DNA of 64,000 nt, taken from positions 124,001 through 188,000 of the forward strand of contig JABWBB010000001.1 in the NCBI GenBank assembly GCA_013360675.1, in the 5' to 3' direction. Position 1 is the stretch's first letter. Each line of letters begins with the position of its first letter. The position numbers were made by a program, and so were the translations under genes. Below the pieces are notes generated by a model. That model saw only the letters and a list, made by a program, of their open reading frames with translations. It searched no databases and was not told the origin of the DNA. Positions 58,603-64,000 of this stretch are shown one piece after another. This DNA is from Phycisphaerales bacterium. GTDB lineage: Bacteria; Planctomycetota; Phycisphaerae; Phycisphaerales; UBA1924.

Positions 58603-59640
58603 ATGCCACGAAAGCCCAATCAGCCACTGCCGTCGGTTGCTTCGGAACTCGAAGGGGTGACCAAGGCGGCCATCCTGCTGCTGGCGGTGGGAACGGAAGG
58701 CGCCGCGACGATCCTCAAGCAGCTCACCCCGCAGGGTGTTGAGGAGGTCACGCGCGAACTGGCGGCGTTGGGGCGTGTGCCCGCGGCCCTGCAGGCTCAG
58801 GTGGTGGAAGAGTTCTACAACGTCTCGCTGGCCTCGCAGTACGCCAACGAGGGCAACCTGGATTACGCCAAGTCGATCCTGACGGGGTCACTCGACGCCA
58901 AGTCCGCCGAGCGGATGCTGGGGCAGATCCAGACGCAGGTGCAGAAGACCCCCTTCAGCTTCCTCCAGAGGGCCGAGAGCGAGAACCTGCTGACGTTCAT
59001 CCAGGACGAACACCCGCAGACGATCGCGCTGATCGTCTGCCACCTGCAGCACCACAAAGCGGCCGAAGTGCTGTCGAGGCTGCCGCTGCAGAAGCAGATC
59101 GAGGTCATCAAGCGTGTGGCGAACATGGAGCAGACCAATCCCGAGGTGATCCGCGAGGTCGAGCGCGGGCTCGAGAGCCGTCTGAGCAGCCTGCTGATGC
59201 AGAGCATGGAGAAGGCGGGCGGCGTGCCGACGGTGTCGGAGATCCTGAACCTGACGGATCGTTCGACGGAAAAGTCGATCCTCGAGGGGCTCGAGGCGGA
59301 GGACCCGGACCTGGTCGAGCAGATCCGTCGATTGATGTTCGTCTTCGAGGACATCAAGCAGGTGAACGACAAGGGCATCCAGGCCGTGCTCAAGGAAGTG
59401 GACAACCACGAACTGGCCCTGGCGCTCAAGACGGCTTCGGAAGAGCTCAAGACCAAGATCTTCGGGAACATGTCCGAGCGTGCGGCATCGATGGTCAAGG
59501 AAGACATCCAGTACATGGGCCCGGTCAAGATCACCGACGTGGAAGCCGCCCAGCAGCGGATCGTCGACATCGTGCGCCGACTCGAGGAGGCCGGCGACGT
59601 GGTCATCCAGGGTCGCGGTGACAGCGAGCAACTCGTCTAG
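58603..59640 (+). CDS. fliG: Flagellar motor switch protein FliG
   Basis: 345 residues from the ATG at 58603 (a GTG at 58594 is possible; neither has a strong Shine-Dalgarno). KAAILLLAVGTEGAATILKQ is the N-terminal FliF-binding domain, EHPQTIALIVCHLQHHKAAE the EHPQ motif of the middle domain, and RRLMFVFEDIKQVNDKGIQ the C-terminal torque helix with its charged residues. FliG couples the stator to the rotor and to FliM. No fliM or fliN is in the window. Confidence 0.94.
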   Translation: MPRKPNQPLPSVASELEGVTKAAILLLAVGTEGAATILKQLTPQGVEEVTRELAALGRVPAALQAQVVEEFYNVSLASQYANEGNLDYAKSILTGSLDAKSAERMLGQIQTQVQKTPFSFLQRAESENLLTFIQDEHPQTIALIVCHLQHHKAAEVLSRLPLQKQIEVIKRVANMEQTNPEVIREVERGLESRLSSLLMQSMEKAGGVPTVSEILNLTDRSTEKSILEGLEAEDPDLVEQIRRLMFVFEDIKQVNDKGIQAVLKEVDNHELALALKTASEELKTKIFGNMSERAASMVKEDIQYMGPVKITDVEAAQQRIVDIVRRLEEAGDVVIQGRGDSEQLV

Positions 59641-59654
59641 CGGGAGGGGCGCCG

Positions 59655-60362
59655 TTGGGACTCATCCGCCAGGCCGAATCCTCCACGCTCGTGCGCGATG
59701 CCATCGTGCTCGACCTTGGCGATCTGCAGCGACAGGCCGAGCAGATCAAGGACCGCACGCAGCAGGAAGCGGCGAAGATCATCAGTGATGCGCGAGTCGA
59801 GCGGGAGCGGCTGATCGCCGAGGCGCGTCAGGTGGGGTTGACGCTCGGTCACGCCCAAGGGCTTGAGGCCGGGCTGGCCGAGGGCAGGACCCAGGGCATC
59901 GCGCAGGCCGCGGCCGAGCGACGCAAGGAACTCGATGTGCTGATCACGGGCTGGACGAAGGCGCTCGACGAATTCGTGCAAGAGCGAGAGAGTGTTCTGG
60001 CCGAGGCGCGGCGAGAGGTGCTGACGCTGGCCTGCGCGATGGCTGAACGGATCGTGCGACGGGTCATCTCGGTCGATCCCGCCGCCGTCGCGGTTCAGAT
60101 CGAAAAAGTGCTGGCGCTGGTGGCTCGTCCGACGCGACTTGTGCTGCGGGTCAACCCGCGTGACGAAGCGGCGGCCCGCGATGCGATGCCCGCACTGATG
60201 GCCAGGTTCCCATTCGCCGAGCACGCGGAGGTGTGTGTGGATGAAGCACTCCTTCCCGGGTCCTGCCGCGCGACGACGGCTGGCGGTGGTGAAATCGACG
60301 CGTCCATCCGCACCCAACTCGATCGGCTGGCCGAGGCGATCGTGCCCAGGGCGGGCGCATGA
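59655..60362 (+). CDS. fliH: Flagellar assembly protein FliH
   Basis: 235 residues from a TTG at 59655, supported by GGGAGGGG 5 bp before it. The N-terminal half is a charged coiled coil (DLQRQAEQIKDRTQQEAAKI) with GxxxG-like Ala/Gly repeats (AQGLEAGLAEGRTQGIAQA), and the C-terminal half has LACAMAERIVRRVISVDP and EVCVDEAL, as in FliH/V-type ATPase stator proteins. It binds and inhibits FliI. It overlaps fliI by ATGA (60359-60362). Confidence 0.85.
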   Translation: MGLIRQAESSTLVRDAIVLDLGDLQRQAEQIKDRTQQEAAKIISDARVERERLIAEARQVGLTLGHAQGLEAGLAEGRTQGIAQAAAERRKELDVLITGWTKALDEFVQERESVLAEARREVLTLACAMAERIVRRVISVDPAAVAVQIEKVLALVARPTRLVLRVNPRDEAAARDAMPALMARFPFAEHAEVCVDEALLPGSCRATTAGGGEIDASIRTQLDRLAEAIVPRAGA

Positions 60363-61717
60363 TCGCGGCTGCGACAGAGTCGATCCGGCGCGTACAGCCC
60401 GTCAAGGTGACGGGCATGGTGTCGTCCATGAAGGGCATGGCGCTGATGGTGGACGACCTCCCGCTGCCCGCGGGCTCGCTGGTTCGCATCGGGCGCGGCG
60501 ACGGCGAGGGGACCGTGCCCGGCGAAGTCGTGGCATTCACGCGGGAACAGAGCGTGGTGATGCTGTTGGGGCAGTCGCTGGGGATCCGGACGGGCGACCC
60601 GGTGGTGGGGGTGCAGAACGCACAATCCGCGCCCGTGGGCGAACGCTTGCTGGGGCGCGTGGTGGACGGCTTGGCACGGCCGATCGACGACCTGGGCGAG
60701 GTGCACGCCACCATGCCGAGGGCCATCAGCCCCGAACCCATCAGCGCGATGCGTCGCGTGCGGATCACTCGCCCCTTGGCGACGGGCGTGCGTTCGATCG
60801 ACCTGATGTGCACGCTGGGGCGCGGGCAGCGCATGGGGATCTTCGCCGGCCCGGGCGTGGGCAAGAGCACGCTGCTGGGCACCATGGCCCGGCGTACCAA
60901 CGCCGACGTGAGTGTGATCGCGTTGATCGGTGAGCGCGGGCGTGAAGTCAAGGATTTCATCGCGCACGCGCTGGGGCCCGAGGGCCTGGCCCGCTCGGTG
61001 GTGATCGTCGCGACCGGAGATGAATCGCCGCTGATGCGCATCAGGGCGGCGAAACTGGCCTGCACGGTCGCCGAGGAGTTCCGCGAGCGGGGCAAGGATG
61101 TCCTGCTGATGATGGACTCGATCACCCGCTTCGCCCACGCGCAGCGTCAGATCGGCCTGTCGGTGGGCGAGCCACCCGCGACCAAGGGATATACGCCCAG
61201 CGTCTTCGCGCAGCTCGCGCTGCTGCTCGAGCGGGCGGGCACGCTCGAGCCGCTCCCGGGGCGAAAGCCGGGCTCGATCACCGGGATCTACACGATCCTC
61301 GTCGAGGGCGACGACTTGACCGAGCCCGTGTCGGACGCCGCACGCGGCATTCTCGACGGGCATGTGATTCTCTCGCGACGCCTGGCGCAGCGGGCGCACT
61401 ACCCGGCGGTGGATGTGCTCGATTCGGTCAGCCGCGTGGCCGACGACGTGACCGACGCCGAACACGCAGGAGCAAGGCGGATGATCTCTCGCCTGCTGGC
61501 GTCGTACCGCGACGTAGAAGACCTGGTGCAGATCGGCGCGTACGCGAAGGGATCCAGCCCCGAGTCGGACGTGGCGATCGACTTTAACACGCGAATCAAT
61601 GAGCTACTGCGACAGGCTCCGGGCGAGGCCGAGCCTTTCGATAAGGCCCGGGCCAGGCTGGTCAAGCTCGCCAAGGACGCCGAGGCCGCCCTTGCCCGCC
61701 ACGGACGAACCAAGTAG
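60359..61717 (+). CDS. fliI: Flagellum-specific ATPase FliI
   Basis: 452 residues. Walker A is FAGPGVGKSTLL, Walker B is DVLLMMDSIT, and the type III ATPase signatures FAHAQRQIGLSVGEPP and SITGIYTILVEGDD are present; the C-terminal part has DGHVILSRRLAQRAHYPAVD. The enzyme energises entry of substrates into the flagellar export gate. Length is normal (440-460). Confidence 0.96.
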   Translation: MIAAATESIRRVQPVKVTGMVSSMKGMALMVDDLPLPAGSLVRIGRGDGEGTVPGEVVAFTREQSVVMLLGQSLGIRTGDPVVGVQNAQSAPVGERLLGRVVDGLARPIDDLGEVHATMPRAISPEPISAMRRVRITRPLATGVRSIDLMCTLGRGQRMGIFAGPGVGKSTLLGTMARRTNADVSVIALIGERGREVKDFIAHALGPEGLARSVVIVATGDESPLMRIRAAKLACTVAEEFRERGKDVLLMMDSITRFAHAQRQIGLSVGEPPATKGYTPSVFAQLALLLERAGTLEPLPGRKPGSITGIYTILVEGDDLTEPVSDAARGILDGHVILSRRLAQRAHYPAVDVLDSVSRVADDVTDAEHAGARRMISRLLASYRDVEDLVQIGAYAKGSSPESDVAIDFNTRINELLRQAPGEAEPFDKARARLVKLAKDAEAALARHGRTK

Positions 61718-61731
61718 GAGCATGAGAAACG

Positions 61732-62199
61732 ATGCCGCGGTTTGTCTTTGAACTCGAAGCCGTTCTCAAACAACGCCTCGCCGAGGAGCGTCAGCGCCAG
61801 CGTGCCTTGGCGGCGATCGAGCGTGAGCGAGTCGCTCTCGAGGATGCGCTGCGCGAGTGTCAGGGGCAGATCCGCATGGAGAAGGACCAGTTGAGGGCGG
61901 CGCTGGGCGCCTCGGGCCCGGGCACACCCGTCGATCTGCGGGGCGTGCGCATGCAGGCAGGAGCATCGCTGACACTGGCGGCCCGGGCGCAGCAACTCGT
62001 CCTCAAGATTGCGGGAACGATGCGTCGTGTGGATGCCGCCCGGGCGGCGCTGCTCATGGCCACCACGCGGCGCAAGGCGGTCGAGACGCTGCGCGAGCGG
62101 CGGCTGGCCGCATGGAAAGAGGCGATGCGTCGACGCGAAGATGCCGCGCTGGATGAAATCGCGGTGATGCGAGGCCTGCGCACGGAGGACCTGTCATGA
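61732..62199 (+). CDS. fliJ: Flagellar export protein FliJ
   Basis: 155 residues, an antiparallel coiled coil throughout. FVFELEAVLKQRLAEERQRQ and ERRLAAWKEAMRRREDAALD frame it, as in FliJ, which inserts into the FliI ring like a rotor shaft. Sequence identity is always low in this family, so position between fliI and a MotE-like gene carries weight. Overlaps the next gene by ATGA (62196-62199). Confidence 0.85.
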   Translation: MPRFVFELEAVLKQRLAEERQRQRALAAIERERVALEDALRECQGQIRMEKDQLRAALGASGPGTPVDLRGVRMQAGASLTLAARAQQLVLKIAGTMRRVDAARAALLMATTRRKAVETLRERRLAAWKEAMRRREDAALDEIAVMRGLRTEDLS

Positions 62200-62978
62200 A
62201 AACACTCTTCAATGCGCTGGCCGTGATCGCCATCGCGAACCTGCTGGCGGTGGGCGGCTTCATCGGCTGGCTCAAGACCACCGACCGGCTGGACCTGGAG
62301 CGTGCCCGCAAAGTGCGGGAGATGTTCACGCCCACCCTGACGGCCGAGAAGAAGGCCGCCGAGATAGAGGCCAAACGAATCGAGGACGAGAAGAAGAAGG
62401 CCGAGGCGGAGGCGAAGGCGGCCAGGCCACCATTGACGGCTCAGGAACGACTCGCCGCGCGCGTCGAAGCGACCGAGCTGGATCTCCAGCGTGCCGAGCG
62501 GCTTCGCCGCGAGGTGGAAGATCTGCAGCGACGCCTGGTGGACGGCGAGACCAAACTCGCCGCCGAGCGGGCGGCATTCGAGGCTGAGCGTCAGGCCTTC
62601 AGCGCCGCAACACAGCGCCAGCGGGATCTGGCCCGCGATGAACAGTTTCAAAAGACGCTGGGCGTCATCGCCGGGCTCAAGCCCACCGATGCCGTCAAGG
62701 TGCTGTTGGCGACGATGTCCTCGCCCGGGGCAGCGCCGGCTTTGCCAGTGCTGGGAGGACCCGCGGGGGTGACGGGGGATGCAACGCAAGGGATCGCTGC
62801 GCAAGAGACGCGCGATCTCGAACTCGCCGTGGAATACCTCAACGCGATGGATGATCGCCCGCGTTCGAAGATCATCACCGAGATCATCAAGGCCGATGAG
62901 GTGTTGGCAGCGGAGTTGCTGGAACGACTTCGCCTGCGCGGGCAGCTGGCCCGCGAGGCGAAGGACCCTTCCCGATGA
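62196..62978 (+). CDS. MotE-like membrane-anchored coiled-coil protein
   Basis: 260 residues. One N-terminal helix (LFNALAVIAIANLLAVGGFI), a Lys/Glu/Ala-rich coiled coil (about 50-160), and a compact C-terminal domain with LGVIAGLKPTDAVKVLLATM and LELAVEYLNAMDDRPRSKI that resembles the MgtE-N-like domain found in MotE/FlbB. In alphaproteobacteria MotE guides MotC to the motor. Its position between fliJ and fliK supports a motor role. It overlaps fliJ by 4 bp and fliK by 4 bp. Confidence 0.7.
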   Translation: MKTLFNALAVIAIANLLAVGGFIGWLKTTDRLDLERARKVREMFTPTLTAEKKAAEIEAKRIEDEKKKAEAEAKAARPPLTAQERLAARVEATELDLQRAERLRREVEDLQRRLVDGETKLAAERAAFEAERQAFSAATQRQRDLARDEQFQKTLGVIAGLKPTDAVKVLLATMSSPGAAPALPVLGGPAGVTGDATQGIAAQETRDLELAVEYLNAMDDRPRSKIITEIIKADEVLAAELLERLRLRGQLAREAKDPSR

Positions 62979-64000
62979 ACACAGGGGCAACCCCCACACC
63001 GTCTCCCTTTTCGAAACTTCATGCCGAGCCCAAACACGAAGAACGCCGCGCGGACACGGAGTTCGGGCTCACGCTCTCGCTCGCCACTATCCAGGCCCAG
63101 CAACCGACACCGATGACCGCTGCCGCACGAGAGGCTTCGCCAGGGATCAACGCGAAGCCGCCCGCCTCCAAGCCTCGAACCGAACTCGAGCAGCGGGCCA
63201 CGGTGGATGTTTCAAAGCTGGCCGCCGCCGAGCTTCGCGGCGAAGGGAGCCCATCCACGCCAGCACAGGAATCGACCACGCCGAGTGCAGAGCCGTCAGG
63301 CCGCACGCGCGAACGAGCGTCGGCACACGCTCCATCCCGTGCTGCGGACGCATCCAAGCACGATGTTGCCACAGAGAAGAAGACAGATGCGGGGCTCGCG
63401 GCGACACCCGTAACTTCGACGGACACCTCGCGAGCGGTTCATGGTGTGAATGCACAGGCCAATACCCCCGTCGCCGCCGCGAGTATGGCGAAGCCCGCAA
63501 CCCCTGCGGCGCGGATGATCGAAGGCCTTGCGGCCACAGGCGCCAGCACCGCCTCGCGCGCCGGCCCGGGCGGGTCGTCGGTGACACTCCGGGGCGTTGG
63601 CACGCCTCCCGACGCCAAGCAGGTCGGAGCACGTGTCAGTGCGAAAAAAGCGCAGCCGCCGCTCCCTCAGCGCACCGATCGACAGATTCATGCGCAGGCC
63701 GTGCGCGGGATCGCGGCGGCGGTGAAGCATGGAGGCGGCAGCATCACACTACGGGTCGAACCCGAGCACCTGGGCGCGTTGCGCGTCCGGGTTGAGGTCA
63801 AGGGCCACAAAGTTTCTGCCTTGGTGGAAGCCGGCACAGAACCGGCACGCCGCTTGCTGGAGGAGGGGCGAGAGAGCCTTCGTGCCGCGCTGGAAGCGCG
63901 GGGACTGAATGTCGAGCGCGTGGAAGTGCGCTTGAACGAACGCCTTTCGGACGGCGTCACGGACGACGCCGACTCGAAGGGCAAGGACGGCGGGGGCGGC
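62975..64000 (+). CDS. fliK: Flagellar hook-length control protein FliK, C-terminus cut by window edge
   Basis: 342 codons, open to the last base, with ATG at 62975 overlapping the previous stop (ATGA). The first 250 residues are low-complexity and rich in Ala, Thr, Pro and Ser, as expected for the exported ruler part. The conserved C-terminal domain then begins at about residue 257: GSITLRVEPEHLGALRVRVE, followed by VSALVEAGTEPARRLLEE and LRAALEARGLNVERVEV. This is the FliK/Flg_hook domain that switches export specificity. Only the extreme C-terminus is missing. Confidence 0.88.
   Translation, partial: MNTGATPTPSPFSKLHAEPKHEERRADTEFGLTLSLATIQAQQPTPMTAAAREASPGINAKPPASKPRTELEQRATVDVSKLAAAELRGEGSPSTPAQESTTPSAEPSGRTRERASAHAPSRAADASKHDVATEKKTDAGLAATPVTSTDTSRAVHGVNAQANTPVAAASMAKPATPAARMIEGLAATGASTASRAGPGGSSVTLRGVGTPPDAKQVGARVSAKKAQPPLPQRTDRQIHAQAVRGIAAAVKHGGGSITLRVEPEHLGALRVRVEVKGHKVSALVEAGTEPARRLLEEGRESLRAALEARGLNVERVEVRLNERLSDGVTDDADSKGKDGGGG

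Overview
This high-GC window looks like chromosome of a planctomycete of the Phycisphaerae type. That assignment is inference from gene content: a Chlamydia/Verrucomicrobia/Planctomycetes-type small basic protein, prepilin-like proteins with planctomycete-style N-termini, secreted proteins ending in a PEP-CTERM-like tail or a duplicated dockerin-like tail that finishes in Gly-Cys, and an EF-P with a non-lysine loop tip. No 16S gene is present to confirm it. No insertion sequences, phage genes or CRISPR arrays were seen.

Layout. 1-1912: edge of an amino-acid dehydrogenase, small basic protein, a membrane protein and nuoI. 1977-15261: the ribosomal/RNA polymerase block rplK-rplA-rplJ-(lipoprotein)-rplL-rpoB-rpoC, then hldE. 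15297-18561: ASCH protein, quinone-oxidoreductase-like enzyme, and rplS, trmD and rpsP on the minus strand. 18954-27067: exported-protein region with two related surface proteins carrying different C-terminal tails, a prepilin-like protein and a secreted GH13 alpha-amylase. 27083-35241: an Rrf2 regulator and a nitrous-oxide reductase (nos) operon (dihaem cytochrome c, NosZ, membrane protein, NosD, F, Y, L). 35491-35564: tRNA-Val(CAC). 35681-44344: an 11-gene type II secretion/type IV pilus-like operon headed by a PilZ protein. 44708-49904: rpsB-tsf-truD, a glycosyltransferase, efp and aroK. 50022-64000: TPR protein, FlgN-like protein, sensor kinase and sigma-54 activator, then flgB-flgC-fliE-fliF-fliG-fliH-fliI-fliJ-motE-like-fliK (cut by the edge).

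How the genes fit together. The nos operon suggests respiration of N2O to N2 with its own cytochrome donor. The pseudopilin operon and the secreted amylase and surface proteins point to polymer degradation and protein export. The two-component pair sits directly before the flagellar genes, and a sigma-54-like site lies at the join, so it probably controls them. Many genes inside operons overlap by ATGA, which implies translational coupling.

The most notable points are: a lipoprotein-like gene splitting rplJ from rplL, with a fresh promoter for rplL; loss of the second zinc site of RpoC; a mosaic surface protein built from recombined copies of its neighbour's domain; degenerate heptad repeats at two loci; a set of genes with a -10-like hexamer 8-9 bp before ATG and no Shine-Dalgarno (probable leaderless mRNAs); and pseudopilins with Ala instead of Gly at the cleavage site.
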